A stretch of DNA of 46,974 nucleotides from a bacterium (GCA_028727105.1 JAQYOU010000023.1:1-46974), one strand, 5' to 3'; shown: positions 6,928 to 16,730, counted from the stretch's first letter. Notes: generated by a model not told the origin, from the sequence alone. Program-made: numbers and translations.

Positions 6928-8775
6928 TCAAAGCGGAACCGAGCAGTCATGATGCATCATCATCGGTGGCAGATCCAGACTTTCGCCGTTGGCGGGAATG
7001 CGGATCTCCACCTCGGTTTCATATCCGGGTTTGCTCCGGTAGCGAAGGCCATATTCGCTTCCGTAGCAGAGCCGGATTCTTTTATGTGTGTTGGAAATGG
7101 CAATATTGCTGCCTTTGCTGCTGGCCCCGTTTCCGGAGAGAATGGTCTCAAGCTTCTCGGGCGGGATGCCGACACCATCATCAGAGATCACAAAGACAAG
7201 TGTCTCATCTTCCATCCATCCCATGATCACAATATTCCCCTCCTTGACCGGCTTTTCTAAAATACCGTGCAGGATGGAATTTTCTACAATGGGCTGGAAA
7301 ATCAGCTTGGGTATCGTGTAATCCAGCATTTCGTCCGGAACATCAATAAAAAAATGAATTTTATCGTTGAAACGCATATTCTGCAGCTGAACATAGAGCG
7401 TTACATGCTCCAGCTCCTCGCGGACTGTGATGATGGAGCTGCCGCGGCTTAAGGTGATCCGGTAAAAGCGGGAGAGGAGATTTACGGCCTCCGATACGTG
7501 TGCGGTTTCACCGGACTGGGCCATCCAGTTGATCATGTCCAGTGTATTATACAGAAAATGCGGATTGATCTGTGCCTGCAGAGCCCGGAATTCCGAATGG
7601 CGAAGCTCGTTTGCGGTTTCCTGCTGTTTGGTGACCAGACGGTTGATCTCGTCCGACATATAGTTGTAGGAGTCGATGAGAGAACTGATCTCATCAGAGC
7701 CAACGGGATCGTCCATCCGGCTTGGAAGCTTGCTTTGGCGCACCTGCTGCATGTTTTCCACCACCTTCGAAACCCGTCCGGTGATAGAGCGGCTCAGCCC
7801 CTGGCTGATGAGGATACAGACGATGACAACCAATGCATATACAAACAGAAAGTTCAGCACCAGCCGGCTTCCCTCCGAAGTCAGATTGGATTCCGGAACA
7901 GCAGAAACCATGATCCAGTCCGTGCCGGGAATGATCTTGCAGCCGCAGTATACGTTCTCACCGGCAAACTGCAGCTTTTCCTGACGGGAGGTGGAGGGGA
8001 TCTGCTGGGTGATCTCATTATAGGGAATGTAATAGGTTCCTGAAAGCATGGTATTTGTGGATGCCACGATCTCATTTCTGGAGTTTGTGATATAGATCAC
8101 ACTGTTATTGTAAGGGAGATCCTGCAACAGGATCGGCTGGATGGTGGACTGGTTAAAATAGATCACCACATAGCATTCGCTCTGAACGCTCCGAATCCGC
8201 CGGATGACCGCGTGGGTACCCAGCGTATCGATCTCTGTGGGAGACAGATACATGGGAGGGCAGAGCAGCTCGTTGTTGTTCGTGCTGCTGAAGATGCCGT
8301 GCCAGTAGGTTCCACGGGCAGGATGCAGCGTTTCAAAGATGGGGTTCTTCGTTCTTTTCCGGAGCTCCCGGTAATGGGAATCGTCCATATAGATACGCAC
8401 ATTGGAGACAATAGAGCTGTTTTCATAGGAAGCCAGCAGATTTTCCAATGTATGAAGCCCACCCTCCAGATCGAAGATATGATCGTATTGTTCCGGAAGG
8501 GAAGTGTATATATAGGAAGAAAAAAACTCATCACCGCACACACTGTCCGCCATGGTACTGAGCTGTTCAACAGTTGTGGCAATGTTCGCACGGGTCTGAT
8601 CAGCCAGTGTATTCAGGGAGCGCAGCGTGGTGTTGGTTGTGACCGTTATCATCTGGTTATAGGCAAAGTTCGTGATGAGCATTGCAGGGATCAAGGCCAG
8701 GATCAGATGTGTGATCAGCATCTTTGCCCGCAGCGGGAGCTGATACTGATAAAAATGGTAAAGCTTTTTTATCAT
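6928..8775 (-). CDS. YesM-type sensor histidine kinase
   Basis: The 615-residue membrane kinase has a first transmembrane helix (about 20-40), an extracellular sensor region (about 41-304) probably of Cache type, a second helix (about 305-325) and a HAMP linker. A His_kinase/HATPase pair follows. The phosphorylated histidine is His406 in QAQINPHFLYN, the hallmark of the LytS/YesM family. ATP-binding N and G boxes are PIVENSILHG and DDGVGIPPE. It overlaps the response regulator gene by four bases (ATGA), so they are translationally coupled. YesM/YesN pairs usually sit next to carbohydrate ABC transporters and activate them in response to sugars. The divergent importer at 10564 is the likely target. 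Confidence 0.94.
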   Translation of the reverse strand: MIKKLYHFYQYQLPLRAKMLITHLILALIPAMLITNFAYNQMITVTTNTTLRSLNTLADQTRANIATTVEQLSTMADSVCGDEFFSSYIYTSLPEQYDHIFDLEGGLHTLENLLASYENSSIVSNVRIYMDDSHYRELRKRTKNPIFETLHPARGTYWHGIFSSTNNNELLCPPMYLSPTEIDTLGTHAVIRRIRSVQSECYVVIYFNQSTIQPILLQDLPYNNSVIYITNSRNEIVASTNTMLSGTYYIPYNEITQQIPSTSRQEKLQFAGENVYCGCKIIPGTDWIMVSAVPESNLTSEGSRLVLNFLFVYALVVIVCILISQGLSRSITGRVSKVVENMQQVRQSKLPSRMDDPVGSDEISSLIDSYNYMSDEINRLVTKQQETANELRHSEFRALQAQINPHFLYNTLDMINWMAQSGETAHVSEAVNLLSRFYRITLSRGSSIITVREELEHVTLYVQLQNMRFNDKIHFFIDVPDEMLDYTIPKLIFQPIVENSILHGILEKPVKEGNIVIMGWMEDETLVFVISDDGVGIPPEKLETILSGNGASSKGSNIAISNTHKRIRLCYGSEYGLRYRSKPGYETEVEIRIPANGESLDLPPMMMHHDCSVPL

Positions 8776-10328
8776 AAGGATTCCTTTTCACGGTACTCGG
8801 ACGGGGAAAGCCCGACCACCTTTTTGAATGTTTTGCCGAAGTAATTGCAGTCGCTGTAGCCTACCTGGGCAGCGATCTCGTTGATCTTATTTCTGGGATC
8901 CGAAAGCAGCTGCTTTGCCTTCTCAATCCGAAAATTGGTCAGATACTGGTTCAGTGTCTGACCGGTCTCCGTCTTAAATACGGTACAGAGATAAGAGGAA
9001 GAAAGATGCACATGCTCGCTGATGTCCTTGATGGAAAGATTGCCATCACTGTAATTACTGCTGATGTAATCCTTGATCAAAAACAGGGTGGAGCTGTCCT
9101 CGGCCGCTGCTTCCAGCGCCTCAAAATACCGGTCGATCAAATTGCACAAAAGCTGATGTAATTCCTCAAAGGAGGCACAGGCCGTGATGCGCTCAAGCGG
9201 GCTTTGCTCCGGATTGTCCGGGGCAGAACTGATCTTTGCTTCGTACTGAAGCTGGGAGAGCGCCATGAGCAGCTTGTAATACAGGTCTCTGGCCTGGTTG
9301 GGCAAAAGATTCCGGTTGCCGCAAAGCGTCTGCTTTAATGTTTCGCAGATCTCATTGGCTGAATCGCGGTCTTTGGCGGCCAGTGTCTGGGAAAACTGAT
9401 CCGGAAACTGATGCAGCCAGGAAGTCGGAACAGAGTGGCCTTCCTCATAAGGCGTACAGATGCTTCCCTGTGGCGTGAAAAAAGAGCTCTGCAAAAGAAA
9501 CACCGCATTATTATAGGAACGGTACGCGTTTTCGAAACCGCGGACCGTATCTCCGAGAACTATGGAGAAGGGATTCATATCACCATCCTGCAAAAACGCG
9601 CGGATCTGGCGGCAGATGGAAAGGAGTGTTTTGCTTTCCGGTTTTTTTGCGCCATACAGATGGAGGATGATATTGGATGCATGCTTCATGGTGTGCAGCT
9701 CTTCCATATGATAGGAAGAAAGACAGGTGTCAAGCCGTGTGAAAAACTCCTGCAGCTTTGTCTCGGAGAACTGAAAATAACGTTCGTCTGCGCGGATGAT
9801 CAGTGTAGAAACATACTGATTGGATGCTATGGACTCCAACAACTCACTGACCGAGGCCTCCAGATTCCCGATGGCTCCGGGCTGTGTCAGGGAAAGGGCG
9901 AGCTTTGAGCTGGTTTCCTGTAAAAAGAACTGGTCGGATTCCGTTTGTCTGCGTTGTTTTTGTACAAGCGTGACTGCCTCTGATAAAGCCTCGGTGATCT
10001 CAGCCGTGACAAAGGGCTTTTCCACATAGCTGACCGCCTTCAGGTTGATGGCAGCCTTTAAATATTCCTTGTCTGAAAAACCGCTCATAAAGATGACAGG
10101 ACAATCCGGATCCTGTTCGCGGAGCCGTTTTGCCAGCTCGATCCCGTCCATTCGTGGCATACGCACATCCGTCAGCAAAATGTCCGGCTGTGCGCGCTTG
10201 GCGCATTCCAGCGCGTGAATACCATCATCCGCATGGTCAATGTCCGAGATGCCAAGTGTTTCCCAGTCAACGCTTGATATGATACCTTTTCGTGTCAGTT
10301 CCTCATCATCTGCAATCAGAATCCGCAT
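8772..10328 (-). CDS. YesN-type response regulator with AraC DNA-binding domain
   Basis: The 518-residue protein has an N-terminal receiver domain with the acidic pair DDEE at 8-10 and phospho-acceptor Asp54 in LLTDVRMPRMDG, and Lys/Ser/Thr switch residues in FMSGFS and VEKPF. A long middle region (about 130-400) is typical of YesN proteins. A C-terminal AraC double HTH begins about residue 415 ('YISSNYSDGNLSIKDISEHV', and the signature 'AAQVGYSDCNYFGKTFKKVV'). The start has an AGGAGGAG site. It precedes the kinase gene with a four-base overlap. It is divergent from the sugar ABC operon; the nested inverted repeat at 10351-10401 between them is a candidate binding site. Confidence 0.94.
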   Translation of the reverse strand: MRILIADDEELTRKGIISSVDWETLGISDIDHADDGIHALECAKRAQPDILLTDVRMPRMDGIELAKRLREQDPDCPVIFMSGFSDKEYLKAAINLKAVSYVEKPFVTAEITEALSEAVTLVQKQRRQTESDQFFLQETSSKLALSLTQPGAIGNLEASVSELLESIASNQYVSTLIIRADERYFQFSETKLQEFFTRLDTCLSSYHMEELHTMKHASNIILHLYGAKKPESKTLLSICRQIRAFLQDGDMNPFSIVLGDTVRGFENAYRSYNNAVFLLQSSFFTPQGSICTPYEEGHSVPTSWLHQFPDQFSQTLAAKDRDSANEICETLKQTLCGNRNLLPNQARDLYYKLLMALSQLQYEAKISSAPDNPEQSPLERITACASFEELHQLLCNLIDRYFEALEAAAEDSSTLFLIKDYISSNYSDGNLSIKDISEHVHLSSSYLCTVFKTETGQTLNQYLTNFRIEKAKQLLSDPRNKINEIAAQVGYSDCNYFGKTFKKVVGLSPSEYREKESL

Positions 10329-10350
10329 GATCTCCTCCTAAGAATTGGCA

Positions 10351-10401
10351 ATGTATCGATTCAAAACCGGTGTTGATTACCCCGGTTCTGAACAGATACA
10401 T
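10351..10401. promoter_or_regulatory. Nested inverted repeat between regulator and transporter
   Basis: An outer pair ATGTATC (10351-10357) and GATACAT (10395-10401) encloses an inner pair AACCGG (10365-10370) and CCGGTT (10382-10387). The site lies in the divergent promoter region of the two-component system and ABC importer and has no T-run, so an operator is more likely than a terminator. Which protein binds is unknown. Confidence 0.4.
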
Positions 10402-10563
10402 TGTAACATTTTTTTCAGGATCTGTCAGTCCCGGCGAAAAAAAACGAAAAAAAATACCCGCAATCAAAAAATTTTACGATAGGTTTTTTTTTCGTGCAAT
10501 GATACGATAGTTTTAGGTTAAGAGAGAACTGTTTTGACGAACGAAGAGGGAGGAGAACGATCA

Positions 10564-12075
10564 ATGGCTTCAGAATATGTTCTGGAATTGAAAGAGATCA
10601 CAAAAATCTTTCCCGGTGTAAAAGCTTTGGATAAGGTAAGCTTTCAGCTGAAGGCTGGCGAGATCCACGCGCTGATGGGAGAGAACGGAGCCGGAAAATC
10701 GACCTTTATCAAGGTTATTACCGGTGTACATAAGGCAGATGGCGGCGAGATGTATCTGAATGGCGAGAAGGTCGATTTTAGGGGACCCAACGACAGCCAG
10801 GCAGCCGGTATTGCTGCGATTTACCAGCATGTTACCGCTTATCCGCATTTGAGCGTTGCGGAAAACATCTTTATGGGCCATGAGAAGGTTAAGCACGGCA
10901 TGATCCAGTGGAAGGAGATGTACGAGGAGGCAGACAAGCTTTTAGCACAGCTCAATGCAGATTTCAAATCCACTGCAGAGATGGGCGCACTGTCCGTTGC
11001 ACAGCAGCAGATGGTAGAGATCGCAAAGGCATTATCTTCCAACGCAAAGATCATCATCATGGATGAGCCCACTGCATCACTGACAAAGAATGAATCGGAA
11101 AACCTGTACAGGATCTCAGAAAAGCTGCGTGACGAGGGAGCATCCATCATCTTCATCTCACACAGATTTGAGGATATGTACCGTCTGGCAACCAGAGTAA
11201 CGGTCTTCCGTGATTCCAAATATGTAGGAACCTACAATGTAGATGAGATCTCAAACGCAGATCTGATCACCGCAATGGTAGGACGTGAGATCACAGATAT
11301 GTTTCCGAAGCCGGACGTAACGTTAGGCGAGGAAGTTCTCCGGGTAGAAAAGCTTTCCAGAGAGGGATTTTTCAAGGATGTATCCTTCAGCGTGAGAAAG
11401 GGCGAGATCCTTGGCCTGACCGGATTGGTCGGTGCACGAAGAACCGAAGTGATCCAGACCATCTACGGCGTAGAAAAGCTTGACAGCGGAAAGATCTTTT
11501 TGGATGGCAAAGAGGTTCAGATCAAGAGCCCCCGGGATGCCATCAAAAACGGAATCGGACTGTTGACCGAGGATCGTTCCAATTTAGGACTGATCTTAGA
11601 CTGGGGCATCGGAAGAAACATCACCCTGACCGAGATTGAAAAATACGGAAACAAGATCTTTACCAACGATAAGGCAGAGCGCGCAGCAGCGAAAGAGCTG
11701 GCCGAAGAAGTTGACACAAAGGCAGTTTCCCTGTTTGATAAAGTAAGCACACTTTCCGGCGGTAATCAGCAGAAGGTTGCCGTTTCCAAGATCCTTGCAT
11801 CGGACCTGAAGGTACTCATCATGGATGAGCCTACAAAGGGTATCGATGTCGGTGCGAAGGCTGAGATCTACGACATCATGGGACAGCTGGCACAGAGAGG
11901 ATACGCGATCATCATGATCTCCTCCGAGATGCCTGAGGTGCTCAATATGAGTGACCGGATCATTGTCATGTGCGAAGGAAAGATCACCGGTGAGTTAAGC
12001 CGTGAGGAAGCAACGCAGGAAGGTATTCTCCAGTTTGCAATGGCAAAATCATTAAAGAATACCGAAGGAAATTAA
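10564..12075 (+). CDS. Sugar ABC transporter ATP-binding protein, RbsA/MglA type
   Basis: The 503-residue protein holds two fused nucleotide-binding domains, as in importers of ribose, galactose and rhamnose. Domain 1 has Walker A GENGAGKS (39-46), the signature-like LSVAQQQMVEI and Walker B IIIMDEPTAS. Domain 2 has the usual degenerate P-loop (GLVGARRTE) with an intact signature LSGGNQQKV and Walker B VLIMDEPTKG. That asymmetry is normal for the family. The start at 10564 is chosen for its GGGAGGAG site; a frame from 10534 lacks one. It is the first gene of an operon with two permeases and a binding protein, divergent from the YesM/YesN pair that probably controls it. Confidence 0.95.
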   Translation: MASEYVLELKEITKIFPGVKALDKVSFQLKAGEIHALMGENGAGKSTFIKVITGVHKADGGEMYLNGEKVDFRGPNDSQAAGIAAIYQHVTAYPHLSVAENIFMGHEKVKHGMIQWKEMYEEADKLLAQLNADFKSTAEMGALSVAQQQMVEIAKALSSNAKIIIMDEPTASLTKNESENLYRISEKLRDEGASIIFISHRFEDMYRLATRVTVFRDSKYVGTYNVDEISNADLITAMVGREITDMFPKPDVTLGEEVLRVEKLSREGFFKDVSFSVRKGEILGLTGLVGARRTEVIQTIYGVEKLDSGKIFLDGKEVQIKSPRDAIKNGIGLLTEDRSNLGLILDWGIGRNITLTEIEKYGNKIFTNDKAERAAAKELAEEVDTKAVSLFDKVSTLSGGNQQKVAVSKILASDLKVLIMDEPTKGIDVGAKAEIYDIMGQLAQRGYAIIMISSEMPEVLNMSDRIIVMCEGKITGELSREEATQEGILQFAMAKSLKNTEGN

Positions 12076-12085
12076 GGAGAGGTGA

Positions 12086-13099
12086 GTGGAAATTATGGAA
12101 AATAAATCTATGTTGAAAAAGATCACCGGCTCCCGTGAAGCGATCCTTCTGCTGATCGTAGCGATCCTGGCGGTCTTCATCGAGATCAAATCCGGCGGTG
12201 TGTTCTTCCAGCTGGATAACTTAAACGGAATGTTTAAAAACTACGCGGTTGACTTTGTCATCGCCATCGGAATGATGCTTGTTATGCTGACGGGCGGTAT
12301 TGACATCAGCGTCGGCTCCACACTGGCACTTTCCGGTATGTGTGCATCCCTGATCTTCAGAGACAATCAGGGACTTCCGATCATCGCAGTATTTGCGATC
12401 GCAGTCGTAGTCGGACTTTGCTGCGGATTGTTGATCGGACTTGTGATCTCTTACGGAAAGGTTCCTCCGATCATCGCGACGATGGGTTGTATGAACGCCT
12501 TCCGTGGTGCTACTTATCTGGTGGCACACAATGAGTGGGTCGCAGCGATGGATTTCACGGAGAATTATAAGAATTTTGCACAGAAGAGCTACCTTGGCTT
12601 TGGAATCATCAATAACCTGCTGGTCATCGTGATCATCTTATATGTGATCTTCTACATCATTTTGAAATGGACACCGGCAGGACGTAAGATCTACGCAGTA
12701 GGATCGAACGCAGAGGCAGCAGCTGTATCCGGTATCAATGTCCGTAAGGTAAAGACACTTTGCTACGTGATCCTCGGTGGACTGACCGGTCTGGCAGGCG
12801 GAATGTTTACATCACTGTATGCATCTGCACAGGGTAACATGGGTGAAGGTCTTGAGATGGACTGTATCGCAGCCTGCGTGGTAGGTGGTGTGAGCATGAC
12901 CGGTGGAAAAGGAAACATCGTTGGTGTATTCCTCGGTGCACTGGTGATCGCCATCATCGGAAAGGGACTGCCGCTCATCGGAGTGTCCCAGTTCTGGCAG
13001 AAGGCGATCAAGGGTGTCATCATCCTGGTATTCGTAATCTTAAACGTTTTGGTACAGCGTTCTGTAGATAAGGCAGCATTAAAGAGAAGGGAGATTTAA
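12086..13099 (+). CDS. Sugar ABC transporter permease, RbsC type (first)
   Basis: The protein of about 337 residues has eight to ten hydrophobic helices and the family motif 'LTGGIDISVGSTLALSGMCA', characteristic of ribose/rhamnose-class (BPD_transp_2) permeases. 'GSNAEAAAVSGINVRKVKTL' is the cytoplasmic coupling loop that contacts the ATPase, and 'VVGGVSMTGGKGNIVGVFLG' the conserved C-terminal segment. The start is either GTG at 12086 or ATG at 12095: AAGGAG lies six bases before the GTG, while GAGGTGAG fits the ATG. It begins 11 bases after the ATPase stop and is followed two bases later by a second permease, so the pair probably forms a heterodimeric channel. Confidence 0.94.
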   Translation: MEIMENKSMLKKITGSREAILLLIVAILAVFIEIKSGGVFFQLDNLNGMFKNYAVDFVIAIGMMLVMLTGGIDISVGSTLALSGMCASLIFRDNQGLPIIAVFAIAVVVGLCCGLLIGLVISYGKVPPIIATMGCMNAFRGATYLVAHNEWVAAMDFTENYKNFAQKSYLGFGIINNLLVIVIILYVIFYIILKWTPAGRKIYAVGSNAEAAAVSGINVRKVKTLCYVILGGLTGLAGGMFTSLYASAQGNMGEGLEMDCIAACVVGGVSMTGGKGNIVGVFLGALVIAIIGKGLPLIGVSQFWQKAIKGVIILVFVILNVLVQRSVDKAALKRREI

Positions 13100-13101
13100 T
13101 C

Positions 13102-14109
13102 ATGGCAGGAAAATCAGGCAGAGAGATTAGAGCAGAACAGCCCTTCTCCTTGAAGCATTTGCTTCTTCGCTGGGAGTCCATGCTGATTTTGCTTCTGGTA
13201 GCAGTAAATATCATGAACATTGCGATCTCCGATAAATATTGGAGCGTGACCGGTTTATTCCGTGCAACGAATTCCTTTTTGAATATCGCATTCATGGTGC
13301 TGCCCATGTGTTTTGTGTTAGTGCTTGGAGATATCGATATTTCCGTAGGATCTATCTTAGCCTTCAGCGCAACCATGTTAGGAGTTACCTACAATGCAGG
13401 AGCACCGATGATCGTGGCAGTGCTCGTGGCATTACTGACCGGTACTGTATGCGGATGCATCAACGGTGCCATCGCAACACAGTTTACCGAGTTAAACCCG
13501 ATGATCATCACCTTTGGTACGCAGGTTGTTTACCGCGGACTGTGTGAGATCATCTTAGGAGACCAGTCCACAGGCGGTCTGAACAACGTGATGTGGTTCT
13601 CAAACCTGTACTGGGGTAAGATCGGCGGAGTCGTGCCTTACATGTTTGTCGTATTTGTACTTTGTGCCATCGTATTCGGCATTGTACAGCACAAAACCAC
13701 CTTCGGACGCAGAATGTATGCGATCGGTGCAAACCGTGAGGCAGCAAGATACTCTGGAATCAACGTGCAGGGAACAAGATTTGTGGTTTATGTTGTTACC
13801 GGTTTATTCGCCGGTGTGGCAGCAATCTTCACCGCAGCTTCCATGGGAAGTATCAACAATGCGGTAGGTAAGGGAACTGAGATGGATGCCATCGGTATCT
13901 GCGTATTAGGCGGTATCCTGACTGACGGTGGTAAAGGAAACTTCATCGGAGCAATGATTTCTGTATTCCTTTTAGGCTTACTGGAGTACGGACTTGGACT
14001 GGTAAACGTATCATCCAACGTGATGTTAGTGATCAAGGGAGCACTCCTTGTGATCTCCGTTATGATCCCGAACTTAAAGATTAATGTAAAGAAGAAAAAA
14101 TTTGCGTAA
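13102..14109 (+). CDS. Sugar ABC transporter permease, RbsC type (second)
   Basis: The 335-residue membrane protein is a second BPD_transp_2 permease, with 'LGDIDISVGSILAFSATMLG', the coupling loop 'GANREAARYSGINVQGTRF' and 'VLGGILTDGGKGNFIGAMIS'. Its cytoplasmic N-terminus (residues 1-25) is charged. It shares family features with the upstream permease but is clearly diverged, as in two-permease rhamnose- and autoinducer-2-type importers. GAAGGGAG precedes the ATG. The gene is in operon with the ATPase and the first permease, and the binding-protein gene follows after a 127-base gap. Confidence 0.94.
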   Translation: MAGKSGREIRAEQPFSLKHLLLRWESMLILLLVAVNIMNIAISDKYWSVTGLFRATNSFLNIAFMVLPMCFVLVLGDIDISVGSILAFSATMLGVTYNAGAPMIVAVLVALLTGTVCGCINGAIATQFTELNPMIITFGTQVVYRGLCEIILGDQSTGGLNNVMWFSNLYWGKIGGVVPYMFVVFVLCAIVFGIVQHKTTFGRRMYAIGANREAARYSGINVQGTRFVVYVVTGLFAGVAAIFTAASMGSINNAVGKGTEMDAIGICVLGGILTDGGKGNFIGAMISVFLLGLLEYGLGLVNVSSNVMLVIKGALLVISVMIPNLKINVKKKKFA

Positions 14110-14236
14110 GAAAAAGGAAACTATTTCCGACAGCAGACCAATGAAGGATCTGCTACAATTTCACAAGGGCTACGGACGAATGCAAGACCATTCGTTTGAG
14201 CATAAAAAACAAAATCTTATGGGAGGTAAGAAAAAC

Positions 14237-15385
14237 ATGAAGAAAAAAGTTCTTAGCGCATTATTATGCGTATCCATGGCAGCTACGATGTTAGTTGGCT
14301 GTGGAAGCAAGGATGCAGCAGCAGATGCACCGGCAGCAGAGGCACCGGCAGCAGAGGACAAGGCTGAGGAGCCTGCAGCAGACGATGCAGCAGAGGCGCC
14401 CGCAGCAGAGGACGCCGCAGCAGGGACAGGAGATCTTACAACAGATAAGACCTACTGCCTGATCGTTAAGAGTGCAGGAAATCCTTACAATCAGAAAGAG
14501 GCTGAGGGATTCAAGGAGGCCATTGAGGCACAGGGTGGTACATTCGTACTTCAGGAGCCCGCAGCAGCAGATGCTGAGAGCCAGATCACCTGTATCAACA
14601 ACGCAATTTCTCAGGGCGTAGATGCGATCGCTATCGCAGCAAACGATGCAGACGCTTTACAGCCTGCATTAACCGAGGCAAAGAATTCCGGTATCCACGT
14701 ACTTGCACTTGACTCTGCAACAAACGCAGCTTCTCGTGAAGTATTCTGTAACCAGGCAGGTATCACTCAGGTTGGTGAGACCTTAATGGAGGCAGTAAAA
14801 GACATCTCCGGCGGCGAAGGCAAGTGGGCAATCCTTTCTGCAGCTTCTACCGCTACCAACCAGAATGCATGGATCGATTCCATGAAGTCTGTAATGGAAG
14901 GTTCTGACTATGCAGGACTTGAGTTAGTAGGCGTTTACTACGGTGATGATGAGTATCAGAAGTCCGTTGACCAGACAGATGCGATCTTAGCAGAGAATCC
15001 TGACGTTAAGGTTATCTGTGCTCCTACTACTGTAGGTATCATGGCAGCAGCTAAGGTTGTTGAGGATAAGGGTCTTGCAGGATCTGTAAAGGTTACCGGT
15101 CTTGGATTACCTTCAGAGATGGCTGACTACATCGGATCTACTGACGCAGACGCATGTCCTTACATGTTCCTGTGGAACCCTATCGACTTAGGTAGATTAG
15201 CTGGTTACACCGCAATCGCACTTGTAAACGGTGTGATCACCGGTGCTGAGGGAGACAGCTACACTGCTCCTGACGGAACTACATACGAAGTAACTGCAGC
15301 AAGCGATGGCGGTACCGAGATCATCCTTGGACCTCCGTTCGGATTCAATCCTGAGAACATCGAGGAGTGGAAGACAGTTTACTAA
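14237..15385 (+). CDS. Sugar-binding lipoprotein of the ABC importer
   Basis: The 382-residue protein starts with a lipoprotein signal peptide (lipobox LVGC, lipidated Cys22). A low-complexity Ala/Glu/Asp/Pro linker (about residues 27-62) comes next, then a Peripla_BP_4 sugar-binding domain with 'AISQGVDAIAIAANDADALQ' and 'GIHVLALDSATNAASREVFC'. It captures the sugar outside the membrane and delivers it to the two permeases. The start at 14237 has a perfect GGGAGG site; the upstream in-frame start at 14102 would bury the signal peptide. The domain most resembles rhamnose/autoinducer-2-class binding proteins, which fits the mutarotase gene next to it. A strong terminator follows. Confidence 0.94.
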   Translation: MKKKVLSALLCVSMAATMLVGCGSKDAAADAPAAEAPAAEDKAEEPAADDAAEAPAAEDAAAGTGDLTTDKTYCLIVKSAGNPYNQKEAEGFKEAIEAQGGTFVLQEPAAADAESQITCINNAISQGVDAIAIAANDADALQPALTEAKNSGIHVLALDSATNAASREVFCNQAGITQVGETLMEAVKDISGGEGKWAILSAASTATNQNAWIDSMKSVMEGSDYAGLELVGVYYGDDEYQKSVDQTDAILAENPDVKVICAPTTVGIMAAAKVVEDKGLAGSVKVTGLGLPSEMADYIGSTDADACPYMFLWNPIDLGRLAGYTAIALVNGVITGAEGDSYTAPDGTTYEVTAASDGGTEIILGPPFGFNPENIEEWKTVY

Positions 15386-15397
15386 GATCGTCTATCC

Positions 15398-15426
15398 AAA
15401 GGGACTGCTTCGGCAGTCCCTTTTTC
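15398..15426 (+). terminator. Terminator of the sugar ABC operon
   Basis: GGGACTGC (15401-15408) pairs with GCAGTCCC (15413-15420) around a TTCG tetraloop, extended by A-T pairs into the T-run. Partial read-through into rhaM 77 bases downstream is possible. Confidence 0.92.
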
Positions 15427-15502
15427 TGTCGAATAGGAAACTTGACGAAACAGAGACATCGTTTTACATTAAAATAAAAAGTAAAAACAGGAGGGTATTA
15501 CA

Positions 15503-15814
15503 ATGATCAAAGCATTTACCATGAAATTATACGAGGGACAGGCTGACGAATATGAAAAGCGTCACAATCAGCTGTGGCCGGAGATGAAGGACATGATCCA
15601 TGAGCACGGCGGAAAGAACTATTCCATCTTTTTAGATGAGAAGACAAATATCCTTTACGGCTATATTGAGATCGAGGACGAGGAGCTCTGGGCAAAGGGC
15701 GCAGACACTGTCATCAACCGTAAATGGTGGGATTTCATGGCAGACATCATGGAGACAAACCCGGACAACAGCCCGGTCTGCATCGATTTAAGACCGGTGT
15801 TCCATCTGGATTAA
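15503..15814 (+). CDS. rhaM: L-rhamnose mutarotase
   Basis: The 103-residue protein interconverts alpha and beta anomers of L-rhamnose before isomerisation. Family features are the 'KRHNQLWPEM' segment with the active-site His21, the tyrosine in 'LYGYIEIED', and 'RKWWDFMADIM' with the conserved tryptophans. Length matches the family (about 104). It has an AGGAGG site. It follows the importer terminator and converges with the AraC regulator; the two stop codons are separated by one base. Its presence is the main argument that the importer and the isomerase at 16939 handle L-rhamnose or a related deoxy sugar. Confidence 0.93.
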   Translation: MIKAFTMKLYEGQADEYEKRHNQLWPEMKDMIHEHGGKNYSIFLDEKTNILYGYIEIEDEELWAKGADTVINRKWWDFMADIMETNPDNSPVCIDLRPVFHLD

Positions 15815-15815
15815 T

Positions 15816-16730
15816 TTATTTTGGATCACTCGCCGGAGCTTCGGCGTGTTCGATCTGATTACCCGTCCACTTGCGGCGGAACTGATTGGGAGTCATGGAC
15901 TCCCTTTCTTTAAAGATACGGATCAAATAGCTGGACTGGCTGATACCGATCCGGTCAGCGATCTCATTCACAGACAGCTTCGAAAAACGAAGCAGCTCTT
16001 TTGCGTAGGAAAGCCTTGCACAGATGATATATTCATTGACAGGCATTCCTACGTATTTTTTAAATTCGTGGGCCAGATGAAATTTGCTGATATGCTGCAG
16101 ATCGGCAAGCGTATCCAGAGAAAGTGACTCACGGAAATGCCGGTCAATATACCGTTTGGTCTCAAGAACACTTTCGGGCAGCACGAAGGCAGACTGCGAG
16201 TAGGTGCAGGTGTCCGTCAGAAATTCAGTAAGGATATTTGTGATGAGCTGGGAGGAGATCAGCTCTGTGGTCGCATCTGTTTTTTTGTGAATTGCAATGA
16301 GGCGCCGGAGTGTGCTTTCCATGAAAAAGGTATCCTGGCAGGACAACAGGTGAAAACCATTCTTTACAAACTCTTCATAATAGCCAAGTGCGTTGGCTCC
16401 GTTAAAATGCATCCAAAGAAATTCCCAATGACAATTTTGTGCACACTGATAAAAGTGGCGTTCGTTGCAGTTGATCAGACAGGCAAAGCCGGGTGTCAGA
16501 TCATAGACCTCTCCCTGATATCGCAGGATCCCGTTTCCGGAAAGTGTAAAAATAACTAAAAAGCTGTTCAGGTTTGCCCGCTTGGTGTAGTAGGAATCGT
16601 CGGTTCGAAAATAACCGCATTCCTGAATATAGAAAAATAACCGCTTGGCAGTTTCGCTGGCGGTAGGCATCAGACGGATCGAATCGCGGCTCCATCCGGC
16701 AGAATAATCTTCAAAAAAATCGGTATTCAT
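15816..16730 (-). CDS. AraC-family transcriptional regulator
   Basis: The 304-residue protein has an N-terminal cupin-type sugar-sensing domain (about residues 30-150, with 'YDLTPGFACLINCNERHFYQ') and a C-terminal AraC double HTH ('LSLDTLADLQHISKFHLAHE' and 'EIADRIGISQSSYLIRIFKE'). The second of two in-frame ATG codons (16730) is preferred, because AGAAAGGG lies six bases before it and directly abuts the first. It is divergent from the isomerase gene and convergent with rhaM. It likely regulates the isomerase promoter in the 16731-16938 gap in response to the sugar. Confidence 0.92.
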   Translation of the reverse strand: MNTDFFEDYSAGWSRDSIRLMPTASETAKRLFFYIQECGYFRTDDSYYTKRANLNSFLVIFTLSGNGILRYQGEVYDLTPGFACLINCNERHFYQCAQNCHWEFLWMHFNGANALGYYEEFVKNGFHLLSCQDTFFMESTLRRLIAIHKKTDATTELISSQLITNILTEFLTDTCTYSQSAFVLPESVLETKRYIDRHFRESLSLDTLADLQHISKFHLAHEFKKYVGMPVNEYIICARLSYAKELLRFSKLSVNEIADRIGISQSSYLIRIFKERESMTPNQFRRKWTGNQIEHAEAPASDPK

